From: Halorientalis regularis
GTDB lineage: Archaea > Halobacteriota > Halobacteria > Halobacteriales > Haloarculaceae
Direction of reading: 5' to 3'
NCBI RefSeq assembly: GCF_023698535.1
Contig: NZ_JALJCL010000001.1
Coordinates: forward strand, 248,001 to 312,000
DNA length: 64,000 bases
Below the pieces are notes generated by a model. The model did not search any database. It was not told the DNA's origin and saw only the letters and a program-made list of their open reading frames with translations. This document shows, piece by piece, positions 52,059 to 60,752 of this stretch (position 1 is its first letter; each line of letters begins with the position of its first letter). A program made the translations under genes and the position numbers.

Positions 52059-53249
52059 ATGGGGATACCGACGCTCGACGACCTCGCCGTCGACGGCACG
52101 ACGGTGGGGGTGCGCGTTGACATCAACAGCCCGCTGGGCGAGGACGGACGCCTCGCCGACGACGCTCGGCTGCACGCGCACGTCGGCACGCTGCAGGAAC
52201 TGCTCGACCGTGGCGGCAAACTCGCCGTCCTCGCCCACCAGGGCCGGCCCGGGGGCGACGAGTTCGCCACGCTCGAAGACCACGCCCGCCGACTGGGCGA
52301 ACTGCTGGACCACCCGATAACCTACTGCGACGCCACCTTCTCGGCGGACGCCCGCGACGCCATCGCCGACCTCGATTCCGGCGAGGCGGTCCTGCTGGAG
52401 AACACGCGCTTTTACAGCGAGGAGTACATGGAGTTCCCGCCCGCGGAGGCCGCCGAGACGTTCCTCGTCGACCGGCTGGCCCCGGTCGTCGACGCGTTCG
52501 TCAACGACGCGTTCGCGGCCGCACACCGCTCACAGCCTTCCATCGTCGGCCTGCCGATGCGGGTCGACAGCTACGCCGGCCGGGTCATGGAACGGGAACT
52601 CGATGTACTGAGCAACATCGATGACACGCCGCGCCCGCGGGTGTACGCCCTCGGCGGTGCGAAGATCGCCGACGCCTTCGACGTAGCCGAGAGCGTCCTC
52701 GAACGCGGACTGGCCGACGAGATCCTCACGAGCGGGATGACCGGCAACGCCTTCCTCGCGGCCAGCGGCGTCGATATCGGCGAGCCGTCGATGGACGCCA
52801 TCACCGACCGCGACGCCACGGCCGTCGAGCAGGCCGAGGCGCTCCTTTCCGAGTACGGCGAGAAGATTCACGTCCCGGAGGACGTGGCCGTCGAGCGCGA
52901 CGGCGAACGCGTCGAAGTCGGCATCGACGAGTTACCCGTCGACGCGCCGGCACTGGACGTGGGATCGGACACTGCGGCCGCCTACGTGGACGTGTTCGAG
53001 ACTGCCGGGACGGCCATCCTGAACGGCCCACCGGGCGTGTTCGAAGAGGAGCGGTTCGCCCACGGGACCCGCGAGATATTCGGCGCGGCGGCCAACGCCG
53101 AGTACAGCATCGTCGGCGGCGGCGACACGGCGGCCTCACTGCGTCAGCTGGGAATCGAGGGCTTCGATCACGTCAGTACCGGCGGGGGCGCGGCCCTCCG
53201 GTTGCTCACCGGCGATGAACTGCCGGCGGTCGAGGTGCTGCGGGAGTAG
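52059..53249 (+). CDS. pgk: Phosphoglycerate kinase
   Basis: 396 aa. Transfers phosphate between 1,3-bisphosphoglycerate and ADP. GTTVGVRVDINSPLGEDGRL and LAVLAHQGRPGGDEF bind the phosphoglycerate; VYALGGAKIADAFDVAE, GPPGVFEEERFAHGT and SIVGGGDTAASLRQLG bind the nucleotide in the C-terminal domain; the final STGGGAALRLLTGDELP is standard. Some loops are shorter than in bacterial Pgk. Stop overlaps the GTG of the next gene by one base. Confidence 0.96.
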   Translation: MGIPTLDDLAVDGTTVGVRVDINSPLGEDGRLADDARLHAHVGTLQELLDRGGKLAVLAHQGRPGGDEFATLEDHARRLGELLDHPITYCDATFSADARDAIADLDSGEAVLLENTRFYSEEYMEFPPAEAAETFLVDRLAPVVDAFVNDAFAAAHRSQPSIVGLPMRVDSYAGRVMERELDVLSNIDDTPRPRVYALGGAKIADAFDVAESVLERGLADEILTSGMTGNAFLAASGVDIGEPSMDAITDRDATAVEQAEALLSEYGEKIHVPEDVAVERDGERVEVGIDELPVDAPALDVGSDTAAAYVDVFETAGTAILNGPPGVFEEERFAHGTREIFGAAANAEYSIVGGGDTAASLRQLGIEGFDHVSTGGGAALRLLTGDELPAVEVLRE

Positions 53250-53752
53250 TGAACGTCGAACGCGCGAACACGGACGCGGCCGACGCCATCGCCGACCTCT
53301 GGGTCGATCTGGCCGAGGAACAGCGTGATGTCGGCTCACACCTCCAGGCGGCCGAGAACCGAGACATGATCGGCGAAAACGTCCGCCGGGCTATCGTCGC
53401 CGACGGGCTCTACGTCGCGGTCGCCGAGGCCGACGACGAGTTCGACGCCGATCCCGGTACCATGCTGGGCTTCGTAATGTTCAGCGCGGGGAGCGAACTG
53501 CTGGCGACCACGGCGACGCGGGGTACCATCGAGAACCTGTACGTGCGTCCCGAGTACCGCGATCAGGGTATCGGTGGTGAGTTGCTGGCGACTGCCGAGG
53601 AGCAGCTGGCGGCTCGCGGGGTCGACGCGGTGAAACTGGAGGTGCTGGCGGCCAACGAGGCGGCGCGGCGGTTCTATCGACGACACGGGTACGATCCGCA
53701 TCGGGTGCAGCTGGAGAAGCCGGTGGAAAGCGATAATCACTCAAAGGGGTAG
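53249..53752 (+). CDS. GNAT-family N-acetyltransferase
   Basis: 167 aa from a GTG that shares one base with the pgk stop, so translation is coupled. The acetyl-CoA loop appears in IENLYVRPEYRDQGIGGELL (motif A, R/Q-x-x-G-x-G/A), followed by LEVLAANEAARRFYRRHGYD, the motif B ending. Acceptor unknown: protein N-terminus, amine or antibiotic are all possible. Ends 17 bp before tRNA-Thr. Confidence 0.92.
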   Translation: MNVERANTDAADAIADLWVDLAEEQRDVGSHLQAAENRDMIGENVRRAIVADGLYVAVAEADDEFDADPGTMLGFVMFSAGSELLATTATRGTIENLYVRPEYRDQGIGGELLATAEEQLAARGVDAVKLEVLAANEAARRFYRRHGYDPHRVQLEKPVESDNHSKG

Positions 53753-53769
53753 GCGCTATCCGGAGGTGT

Positions 53770-53843
53770 GCCAGGGGAGCTTGGGCGGTCCAAGCACCCG
53801 ACTTGTAATCGGGAGTTCGTGGGTTCAAATCCCACCCCTGGCT
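53770..53843 (+). tRNA. tRNA-Thr (UGU)
   Basis: GCCAGGG (53770-53776) pairs with CCCTGGC (53836-53842), discriminator T at 53843. Anticodon stem CCCGA/TCGGG with loop CTTGTAA, anticodon TGT at 53804-53806. T-arm GTGGGTTCAAATCCCAC. No intron. Head of the repeat array that follows. Confidence 0.96.
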
Positions 53844-54295
53844 CCTTCGTCAAGTAAAACGAGACGAAGAGCCGCTGGTGGGATTTGAATCAGGGAGCGG
53901 AAGGTGAGCGAATGCGAACGGGAGCGACCGTGGTTCACTATCCCACCCCTGGCTTCGACGCGCTCACAACCCGTGAGCGCGGCGAGTCGTCTGGGATTTG
54001 AATCAGGGAGCGGGAGGTGAGCGAATGCGAACGGGAGCGACCGTGGTTCACTATCCCACCCCTGGCTCTTTCGTCGAGTCTCACGAGACGAAGAGCCACT
54101 GGGATTTGAACGAGAGGAGTCGCAGCGGCCGAACAGAGTGAGGCCGACCGTCTCCGCGTGGTTCACTATCCCACCCCTGGCTTCGACGCGCTCACAACCC
54201 GTGAGCGCGGCGAGTCGTCTGGGATTTGAATCAGGGAGCGGGAGGTGAGCGAATGCGAACGGGAGCGACCGTGGTTCAATATCCCACCCCTGGCT
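53844..54295 (+). repeat. Regular array of tRNA-Thr 3'-end copies with alternating hairpins
   Basis: Copies of the tRNA end (GGTTCA-nn-ATCCCACCCCTGGCT) lie at 53932, 54045, 54160 and 54273; with the tRNA's own at 53821 the steps are 111, 113, 115 and 113 bp. After each of the first four direct copies comes a hairpin and then an inverted T-arm (TGGGATTTGAA). Hairpin types alternate: B (GGCT-CTTTCGTC/GACGAAGAGCC), A (CGCGCTCAC/GTGAGCGCG), B, A, and a fifth, truncated B. The linker AGGTGAGCGAATGCGAACGG is shared by units 1, 2 and 4. No CDS. Confidence 0.9.
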
Positions 54296-54351
54296 CTTTC
54301 GTCGAGTCTCACGAGCTCCGTTCTTTCCGATGCCGGCCGGGTAGCTGCGGG

Positions 54352-54630
54352 TCAGTCGTCGGCTTCGAGCGCTTCGACTGCGAGGTCGCCCCGAAGGTAG
54401 CGTCGGCCGCGGTCGGTCAGCTGGTAGAGGGCACGGGCTTCGTCGTAGTACTCGACGACGCGTTCGTCGGACAACTGGAGGAGATGCTCGCGGACGGTCT
54501 GTCGCTCCCAGTCGGAGTTGACCGCAATCACACCCGGGGTGAGAACGAGTTCCCGCTCGTCCCCGTTCCGGAGCAGCTCTAGCACGTCGCGGTCGACGGG
54601 CGTCATCCAGGATGCCAGGGGCGGCTGCAT
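54352..54630 (-). CDS. Winged-helix DNA-binding protein (phage PhiH1 repressor-like, 92 aa)
   Basis: From ATG 54628-54630 (MQPPLASWMTPVDRDVLELL); an internal ATG nine residues in is also possible. Helices DVLELLRNGDERELVLTPGV and WERQTVREHLLQLSDERVVE form the helix-turn-helix and YYDEARALYQLTDRGRRYLR the wing. This short form is frequent in haloarchaea and resembles repressors of halophage PhiH1. It sits between the tRNA-Thr array and a TnpB element, so a link to mobile DNA is plausible. Confidence 0.8.
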   Translation of the reverse strand: MQPPLASWMTPVDRDVLELLRNGDERELVLTPGVIAVNSDWERQTVREHLLQLSDERVVEYYDEARALYQLTDRGRRYLRGDLAVEALEADD

Positions 54631-54833
54631 CGTCGTGCCGTAATGACGGGCACCTTAAAATTCATTCTCATTTTACAGTCGTCTCACGAGATACGAGCCT
54701 TATTTATAGAAAATGCGAGGCGAAAACCCACGGCTTCAGCCGTGGGATGAAGCCGACGACTGGGAATCAAACCACGCCACAGTAGCAGGCTGACTCCCCA
54801 ACGATTAAAAATTAAAGGCTTTACGTATAAGAT

Positions 54834-56090
54834 ATGGAAGTGCGGCGTACTGTCCCCGTCACGCTTGACGTGGAGAGTGACGATGCCGCGCTTCTCGAAG
54901 ACACCGTTGACACGTTTCTCTGGTGCGCTCAATACGTCGTAGACCACGCTTTCCAAGGCGAATACGTCACTACCAGCAAGACACAGTTAGATGACGAAAC
55001 CTACGACGACGTGCGAGAAGCCACAAACGGGTTCAACGGCGGTCTTGTCCAAGCGGCCCGAAACAAGGCCGCTGAAGCCTGTAAGAGCGTCGTTGCACGC
55101 TGGAAGAACGGGAAGAAGGCGTCAAAACCGCGTATAACCTCGCCGCATATCGTCTACGACCACCGTACCGCCACGTTCCACGACGACTACGTATCTCTCG
55201 CCACCACAGACGGTCGGATTGAAGCCGACTACGTGCTACCGGACGGCGACAGCGACACGCCCCACGCTGAATACTTGTTCTCTGACGAGTACGAGACCAC
55301 TGGGGCAGAGCTTCATCGGAAGCACGGCGAGTGGCAACTTCATATCCACTGCAAGAAGGAGATAGAGACTGACACGCCGGAGCGGGCAACGACCACGCAC
55401 GGAACGGTGCTTGGCGTTGACCTCGGTGTGAACAACCTCGCTGTCACCTCAACAGGCACGTTCTGGACTGGCGACGAGTTCGACCACTGGCGGCGTGAAT
55501 ACGAGAAACGTCGTGGCGACCTGCAGGAGTGCGGAACGCGGTGGGCACACGAGAATATGCAGGCAGTCGGACGTAAAGAAGAAGGCCGGTTCAAAATGAC
55601 GCTTCACCGGATAGCGAACGAACTTGTCACAGAAGCCTGTAACCACGAGTGTTCGGTGATTGCGTTCGAGGACTTGAGCGATATTCGGGAACGTACTGGT
55701 GCGTCGTGGGGACACAAATGGGTCTTCAACCGCCTCTACGAGTACGTCGAATACAAAGCCGCAGAGTACGGTATCACAGTGGAACAGGTTGGCCCCGAGA
55801 ACACGTCGCGTCGGTGTTCACACTGTGGGTTCACGCACCCTGCCAACCGTGAGAGTGAGTCGTTCGAGTGCCAGAAGTGTGGCTACCAGAACCACGCTGA
55901 CTACAACGCAGCCAAGAACATCGGCCTACGGTATCTTCGTCGCAACCAAACCGGGGGCGACGAAGGCGCACTCTTGGGCGTGCGCCTGAACAGCGGGATA
56001 GTGAATGTGAATGGTGAGTATGAATCACCTGCCGAGATCTCGGCCAGAACGGGAGTCCACGCTGAATCCCACCCGTTTACGGGTGGGTAG
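54834..56090 (+). CDS. tnpB: TnpB RNA-guided nuclease
   Basis: 418 aa. The RuvC triad is intact: Asp196 in [11 protein letters not shown], Glu279 in [13 protein letters not shown] and Asp356 in [12 protein letters not shown]. Zinc ribbon Cys328/331 (CSHCG) and Cys346/349 (CQKCG). N-terminal wedge domain (about 1-180) with a CxxY start ([11 protein letters not shown]). TnpB cuts DNA next to a short motif under guidance of an RNA from the element's right end and aids retention of the element. ATG 54834 follows an AT-rich leader. Confidence 0.95.
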   Translation: MEVRRTVPVTLDVESDDAALLEDTVDTFLWCAQYVVDHAFQGEYVTTSKTQLDDETYDDVREATNGFNGGLVQAARNKAAEACKSVVARWKNGKKASKPRITSPHIVYDHRTATFHDDYVSLATTDGRIEADYVLPDGDSDTPHAEYLFSDEYETTGAELHRKHGEWQLHIHCKKEIETDTPERATTTHGTVLGVDLGVNNLAVTSTGTFWTGDEFDHWRREYEKRRGDLQECGTRWAHENMQAVGRKEEGRFKMTLHRIANELVTEACNHECSVIAFEDLSDIRERTGASWGHKWVFNRLYEYVEYKAAEYGITVEQVGPENTSRRCSHCGFTHPANRESESFECQKCGYQNHADYNAAKNIGLRYLRRNQTGGDEGALLGVRLNSGIVNVNGEYESPAEISARTGVHAESHPFTGG

Positions 56091-56095
56091 CTCAG
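55960..56095 (+). ncRNA. Expected omega-RNA (reRNA) region at the tnpB 3' end
   Basis: TnpB systems take their guide from RNA overlapping the 3' end of tnpB and reading out across the right end, so the guide would be the flank just after about 56095. The terminal hairpin at 56069-56088 is visible; the 5' limit is a guess and no promoter is seen. Known-family inference rather than direct evidence. Confidence 0.4.
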
Positions 56096-56284
56096 GGACA
56101 ATCGTTGTGGTAACAATTAAGTGCATCACCAACAGGGCTGTTGATACAGGCGGTTCGTCGCCGGGTGGTTGACCCGGGAGGTCCGCACCGAGTACGATGA
56201 ACCGGACGAAACGACGTTCGACGGGGCGACTCCCGTGTGAGCGGGCCGGCAGTTGCGGTGCCGACGGTGGCCGAGTGATCTCAG

Positions 56285-56608
56285 ATGACCGAATCCGAAT
56301 CTAGTACCACGGCCGACGTAACGTATGCGGACCTGAGTGCGTTCCAGCGGGACGTACTCATCGTCCTGCGACGACTGGAGTCCAGCGACGAGGACAGTTA
56401 CGGGCTGGCGATCAAACGCCGGCTCGAAGACCGATACGACGACGACGTGAACCACGGCCGTCTCTACCCGAATCTCGACGAACTCGTCGACTTCGGGCTC
56501 GTCGAACGCGGCGAGATCGACAAGCGGACGAACCGGTACACGCTGACCACCGGCGGCCTGTCGCTCCTGCAGGCCCACGCCGACGCTCTGACCGAACTTC
56601 TGGACTAG
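56285..56608 (+). CDS. PadR-family transcriptional regulator
   Basis: 107 aa. LSAFQRDVLIVLRRLESSDE, then SYGLAIKRRLEDRYDDDVNH and GRLYPNLDELVDFGLVERGE with the wing RTNRYTLTTGGLSLL: the PadR winged helix with its G-x-x-Y-P-x-L signature. The C-terminal dimer helix is short. Usually a repressor released by a small ligand. A DUF7521 membrane gene lies downstream on the other strand; the two families often occur together in haloarchaea. Confidence 0.92.
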   Translation: MTESESSTTADVTYADLSAFQRDVLIVLRRLESSDEDSYGLAIKRRLEDRYDDDVNHGRLYPNLDELVDFGLVERGEIDKRTNRYTLTTGGLSLLQAHADALTELLD

Positions 56609-56747
56609 CGGCGGACACGTCTGGTTCGGGAATCCGATCCGGCGAGTGACTCGCGTCGGGCGCCTCCCGCGGTCGGCCGCCCGGCTTACGGGTCCGTTCA
56701 CTCACCGCCCGCCCGTTGGAAGACGCTCCGATCAGTCGTGTCTTTGG

Positions 56748-57074
56748 TCAGCCGTCCCCTATCTGATGACCCGACTGCCGGTCACGTGACGGCATCGGCG
56801 ATTCGGTGTACAGCGAGTACGTGAGAACACCGAACCCGATAGCGGTGAACACGCTCTGGAACGTCGCGCTCGTCTTCAGTGGCAGTCCCAGTAGCTGGTG
56901 GAGGGCACCGCCGAGTATCGCCCCCGTCGTGACGAGTCCGATGCCGACGGCCAGCGCACGGAGCGCCGGCGACCCAGTCCGTCGATACGCCCGGAGCGAC
57001 AGCAACGTCAGTATCCCGCCGAACAGCAGGGTTACCGCCTTCGCGGCGGTCAGGAGGGTCGTACTCCCGTACAT
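56748..57074 (-). CDS. DUF7521-type membrane protein (108 aa)
   Basis: From ATG 57072-57074 (MYGSTTLLTAAKAVTLLFGG). Three membrane helices: 7-27, 40-63 (ALRALAVGIGLVTTGAILGG) and 72-95 (TSATFQSVFTAIGFGVLTYS), with basic residues between the first two (RAYRRTGSPALR) giving cytoplasmic orientation of that loop. Function unknown; commonly beside HTH regulators. Confidence 0.78.
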   Translation of the reverse strand: MYGSTTLLTAAKAVTLLFGGILTLLSLRAYRRTGSPALRALAVGIGLVTTGAILGGALHQLLGLPLKTSATFQSVFTAIGFGVLTYSLYTESPMPSRDRQSGHQIGDG

Positions 57075-57248
57075 ACGGCCAACTGCGACCCGACCCCACA
57101 TATAAACGAGCGGGTGTTTCCAGCCTCCGGGAACACGGTGACCCGGAGGCGTTCGGGGACATACTTATGCCGCGGCCGAAATGATATCCAGTTACAAAGT
57201 ATCGTTCACGTTGTCGGTTAGGGCCACTATACACCAGCACACAAGACA

Positions 57249-58088
57249 ATGGATCTGACACGTCGAAATCTACTCGTCGGGCTGGGTGGCACGGCCGTCG
57301 CGGGCGGTCTCGGGGCGGCGGTGTACGGCGGGGTGACCAGCGACGCAGACGAGACGCCGTCGGCGCTGGTCGCGGGCAGTCTGCTGGGCGTCGCCTCGCA
57401 GGTGCCCGGTGCGACGGTCGAAGCACACGGGAGCGTCGCCGTGCGCCAGTTTATTCGGAACGGGCTCCGGGACCCGGACGCGGTCGCCCTCGCGGACCCA
57501 CGGCTGTTCGAGGGGATCGCCGAGCGCGTGACGACGTTCGCGACCAACGCGCTGGTCCTGGCCTACAACGCCGACTCCGAGCACGCAGACGGGATCCGTG
57601 ACGACTGGGCGAGCGCCGTCCAGCGACCCGCCGTCGCCGTCGGCCGGACCGACCCCGCGGTCGACCCGCTGGGCTACCGGACGGTGATGGCGCTCGAACT
57701 GGCCGCCCGGGAGGGGCTGCTCGACGCCGACCGAACGCTGGATAACGCCCGTATCCTGCCCGAGACGGATCTGGCGAACGTCCTCGAACGGGGTAGCCTC
57801 GACGCCGCGTTCGTCTACCGCAACATGGCCGTCGAGCGCGACCTCCCCGCCGTCTCCCTGCCGGACCGGATCGACTTCTCCTCGCCCGCGGCGGCCGAGA
57901 GCTACGCCCGGGCATCCTACGACCTCGGCGAGCGGACGGTTCGGGGCCAACCGATCCGGTACGCGGCGACGGCGCTCACCGACGCCGGCCAGCCCTGGGT
58001 GGACCAGCTCACCGGCGGCCACGACCGGTTGCGCACGGCGGGGTTTGGCGTACCCGCCTCCTATCCGAAACGTCGCGCTCTCGGGTGA
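57249..58088 (+). CDS. Orphan ModA/WtpA-like substrate-binding protein with Tat-like signal
   Basis: 279 aa. Starts MDLTRRNLLVGLGGTAVAGG, a twin-arginine signal, so exported folded. The mature part follows the type II periplasmic-binding pattern of tungstate/molybdate proteins: VAGSLLGVASQVPGATVEAH, VTTFATNALVLAYNADS, VGRTDPAVDPLGYRTVMALE, LERGSLDAAFVYRNMA. It is shorter than WtpA (about 340 aa), and no permease or ATPase gene adjoins. Either it serves a distant transporter or it is a sensor. Confidence 0.82.
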   Translation: MDLTRRNLLVGLGGTAVAGGLGAAVYGGVTSDADETPSALVAGSLLGVASQVPGATVEAHGSVAVRQFIRNGLRDPDAVALADPRLFEGIAERVTTFATNALVLAYNADSEHADGIRDDWASAVQRPAVAVGRTDPAVDPLGYRTVMALELAAREGLLDADRTLDNARILPETDLANVLERGSLDAAFVYRNMAVERDLPAVSLPDRIDFSSPAAAESYARASYDLGERTVRGQPIRYAATALTDAGQPWVDQLTGGHDRLRTAGFGVPASYPKRRALG

Positions 58089-58109
58089 GAGATCGGAAAG
58101 CAGGGAGCG

Positions 58110-59135
58110 CTAATCGGCACGCTCCGGTGTCGGGCGGCCCTGCAACGTCAGCATGGACACGTACCCCACGAGCAATCCCGGCCAGTACGTCGTGAGCCGG
58201 AAGAGGACGGCGGCCGTCACGGCGGTCGCCAGCCCGACCGGAAAAAACAGCGTCATCAGCGCCGAGAACGCCACCTCGTACGTTCCGGATCCGCCGGGCG
58301 TCGGCGACAGCGTCGCGACGACCGAGAGGTTCACGATGAGGTACAGCGGGACGAAATCGGGTTCGATACCGATGGACAGGAGAACGAAATACAGCGAGGC
58401 GATCTGTGCGATGATCGCGAGATGGGAGACCCCGGCGGTCGTCAGCAGGAATCGGGGATCGCTCCCAGCCTCCTGGAACGCGTCCTCGATCCGGTCGACT
58501 CGTTCTTTCAGCGACCGGATGAGTGATTCAGCGCGGCCGAAGCGATTCTCGATGGCGGTCAGCAGGCGGGTGATCGCGGCACCGAGAGCATCGTTGTCGG
58601 ACCACAGCAGGTACGCCAGGAGGCCGCCGACGAACACGATGAGAACGGAGAGAATCGTGATGTCGACGAGCAAGCCTTCTATCGACCCCATCACGGCGAG
58701 ATAGAGGAGGCCGCCGAGGGTGAACGTGAAGAAGGGCGTGGCGTTCAGGATGTCGGCCGAGATCACACACGCCAGCGAGCGCTCGTAGTCGGTGTCGGTG
58801 TTGTTCGAGATGATGTAGGCCATGATCGGTTCGCCGCCGAACTGACCGAGCGGGGTGATCGAGTTCAGGAAGTGTCCCGTCAGGAACATCCGCACGGTGC
58901 GTGAGACCGTCGTGTCGATGCCCATGCGCTGGAAATACCGGTACCAGACCAGCGCCCAGACCAGGAGCGACGAGAACCCGACGAGGACGGCGACCGCGAA
59001 CAGCTGGGGATCCGCCCGGCTGATCGACGACAGCAGCTCGTCCACGTCGGCCAGATAGAACAGGATCGCGAACAGCAGTCCGGTGACGCCGAACCAGAGC
59101 GCCCCGTTCCGACCGAAGCTTATCGGGAGTCGCAT
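58110..59135 (-). CDS. Flippase-like membrane protein (UPF0104/LPG-synthase transmembrane family)
   Basis: 341 aa from ATG 59133-59135; a GTG two codons upstream is possible. About eight membrane helices; family marks are SITPLGQFGGEPIMAYIISN and SPTPGGSGTYEVAFSALM. No catalytic domain is attached, unlike bacterial MprF. In haloarchaea relatives act in dolichol-phosphate sugar handling (AglD/AglR context) or lipid flipping; the role here is unproven. Neighbours the sulfatase-fold gene. Confidence 0.87.
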   Translation of the reverse strand: MRLPISFGRNGALWFGVTGLLFAILFYLADVDELLSSISRADPQLFAVAVLVGFSSLLVWALVWYRYFQRMGIDTTVSRTVRMFLTGHFLNSITPLGQFGGEPIMAYIISNNTDTDYERSLACVISADILNATPFFTFTLGGLLYLAVMGSIEGLLVDITILSVLIVFVGGLLAYLLWSDNDALGAAITRLLTAIENRFGRAESLIRSLKERVDRIEDAFQEAGSDPRFLLTTAGVSHLAIIAQIASLYFVLLSIGIEPDFVPLYLIVNLSVVATLSPTPGGSGTYEVAFSALMTLFFPVGLATAVTAAVLFRLTTYWPGLLVGYVSMLTLQGRPTPERAD

Positions 59136-59275
59136 CGACACCTCCGAATGGATACCGGCGGGGCCGTCGCTCCGTTCGCGGGCGCTCTCGTGACGGCGTC
59201 ACAGGTGTCGGCGTGGTTCGTGCGGAACCGTCCGTCCGTGCAGTGTCCCGGCGTTCCCATCGTCTCTGGTCTCGA

Positions 59276-60652
59276 TTACTTGTAGCCCAGTTCTTCGAGT
59301 CGTCGCGTTACCTCTTCGTCCACCTCGTCGTCGGGCGCCGCGTCCGTGGCCGCGTCTCCACTCGGCGGGTGGTCCGCGGACGTGATCTCGTCGACCACGG
59401 CTCTGAGATCGTCCGGAACCGCGACCTCGGTCCCGGCGTCGAGATCGTACGCCTCGTAGTTCGCCGTGCCGTCCTCGTCGACGGACTTGACGACTTTCAT
59501 CCCGTCACGCTTGGCGTACCTGTACTTCCGGTAGTACTCGTCCCAGCGATCCTTCGGGATGTAGCCGGTGAAGTTCTCCGGGTACTCGATGCCGCCTTTG
59601 ACCGTGTCACTGAAAACCCCCTCGGGACGGGACGCGATGCCGGCGTAGTAGGGGACCAGTTCCGCGAGTTTCCGTAGCTCTGTCGGACGCTCCTCGCTCT
59701 CGGGGCCCGTATCCGGGTGGTCGACCAGCAACACTGAGTTCACGACCGGCTCGGCGACGGTGAACTGGTGGCCGAACTGCTCGCCGTCCTCGCCGAGCGC
59801 CTGGCCGTGGTCCGACAGCAGTACCACCACGGTATCGTCGTCGAGGCCGTTCGCTTCGAGCGCCTCGACGATGCGCCCCACGAGGTCGTCCGTGTAGTCG
59901 ACGGAGGCGTCGTAGACCGTCCGCAACTCCTCGAAGTCGATGTCGTCCATCGTGAACATGTCTTTCTGCCGGTGGGGGATGTTCGCGTCCTCGGAAACAC
60001 CGTGACGATCCGCGTACGACTTCGGGGGGTGGTACGGTTCGTGAGGTTCCATCAGGTTGACGAACAGGAAGAAGTCCTCGTCGGCACCCCGCTGGCCGAG
60101 GTACTCCTCGACCGCCGCGACGGTCTCCTCGGATTTCGTGGAGTCGTCGACCCCGAACAGTCTGAAGAGGCGGTCGAGTTGTCGGCCCAGCACGCGACGC
60201 GTCCCATCGTCGAGCGAATCCAGTAGCTTCGTCCCGAGTTTCGAGAGCTGGACACTCACCCGGTTGTCCGCTTTGCCGAGGAAGTTCTCGACGTGGTCGA
60301 AGTCCTCGGTCATCCCCTTGTGCGGGGTGATCCAGACGTTCGGGGTAATCGCACCGGTCGAATAGCCAGCGGCCTCGAACTCGGAGACGAACGTCTGGCC
60401 GCCCTGGAAGTAGCTCCTGGTGTGATTCGTCCCGTGGTCCCACGGGTACTCCCCGGTGAACATCGACGCGTGGGACGGAAGCGTCCATGGGGCCTGCGTA
60501 ACGGCGTTCTCGAATACGACAGCCGAGTCCGCGAGCCCCTGGATGTGGCTCGTGAAGTCGACCGCCTCGTTGTAGACGGAGAGGCGATCCTTCCGTAGCG
60601 AGTCCAAAACGAGGAACACGACGTTTTTTCTCCCCGAACCAACGTCTTCCAT
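59276..60652 (-). CDS. Sulfatase/alkaline-phosphatase-fold hydrolase with Thr nucleophile
   Basis: 458 aa from ATG 60650-60652. Metal Asp17 in VVFLVLDSLRKDRLSVY; nucleophile region TQAPWTLPSHASMFTGEYPW puts Thr57 where sulfatases have the Cys/Ser that becomes formylglycine; second metal site VVVLLSDHGQALGEDGEQFG. Thr at this place is the mark of phospho-transfer or phosphodiester enzymes such as LtaS-type proteins. No signal peptide or membrane span. Probably acts on a phosphate or sulfate ester of surface glycans. Confidence 0.87.
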   Translation of the reverse strand: MEDVGSGRKNVVFLVLDSLRKDRLSVYNEAVDFTSHIQGLADSAVVFENAVTQAPWTLPSHASMFTGEYPWDHGTNHTRSYFQGGQTFVSEFEAAGYSTGAITPNVWITPHKGMTEDFDHVENFLGKADNRVSVQLSKLGTKLLDSLDDGTRRVLGRQLDRLFRLFGVDDSTKSEETVAAVEEYLGQRGADEDFFLFVNLMEPHEPYHPPKSYADRHGVSEDANIPHRQKDMFTMDDIDFEELRTVYDASVDYTDDLVGRIVEALEANGLDDDTVVVLLSDHGQALGEDGEQFGHQFTVAEPVVNSVLLVDHPDTGPESEERPTELRKLAELVPYYAGIASRPEGVFSDTVKGGIEYPENFTGYIPKDRWDEYYRKYRYAKRDGMKVVKSVDEDGTANYEAYDLDAGTEVAVPDDLRAVVDEITSADHPPSGDAATDAAPDDEVDEEVTRRLEELGYK

Positions 60653-60752
60653 GCCGGATCCCTGGTGGGACACGTATTAGTAACTGTGCCTTCGCCTCGA
60701 AACGGGATCGGAGACCGTACCGGATTTATCAGAGAGGGGTATTAGACCGAGT

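Larger units (their letters stand above)
54701..56095 (+). mobile_element. Solitary TnpB element (IS1341 type, no TnpA)
   Basis: Left end: A-rich TTTATAGAAAATGCGAGG then hairpin CCCACGGC-TTCA-GCCGTGGG at 54727-54746. Right end: hairpin CCCACCCG-TTTA-CGGGTGGG at 56069-56088 overlapping the tnpB stop. One intact gene. No Y1 transposase, so it depends on a TnpA elsewhere. Outer limits are estimated from comparison with the two remnants at 11.75 and 36.7-37.2 kb. Confidence 0.8.

Noticed and set aside
53825-54582. Open frames across the tRNA-Thr array, and the idea of a CRISPR array
   Set aside because: The frames simply translate the repeats. The units are ~113 bp, contain inverted tRNA pieces and share linkers, and there are no unique spacers or cas genes, so CRISPR does not fit.
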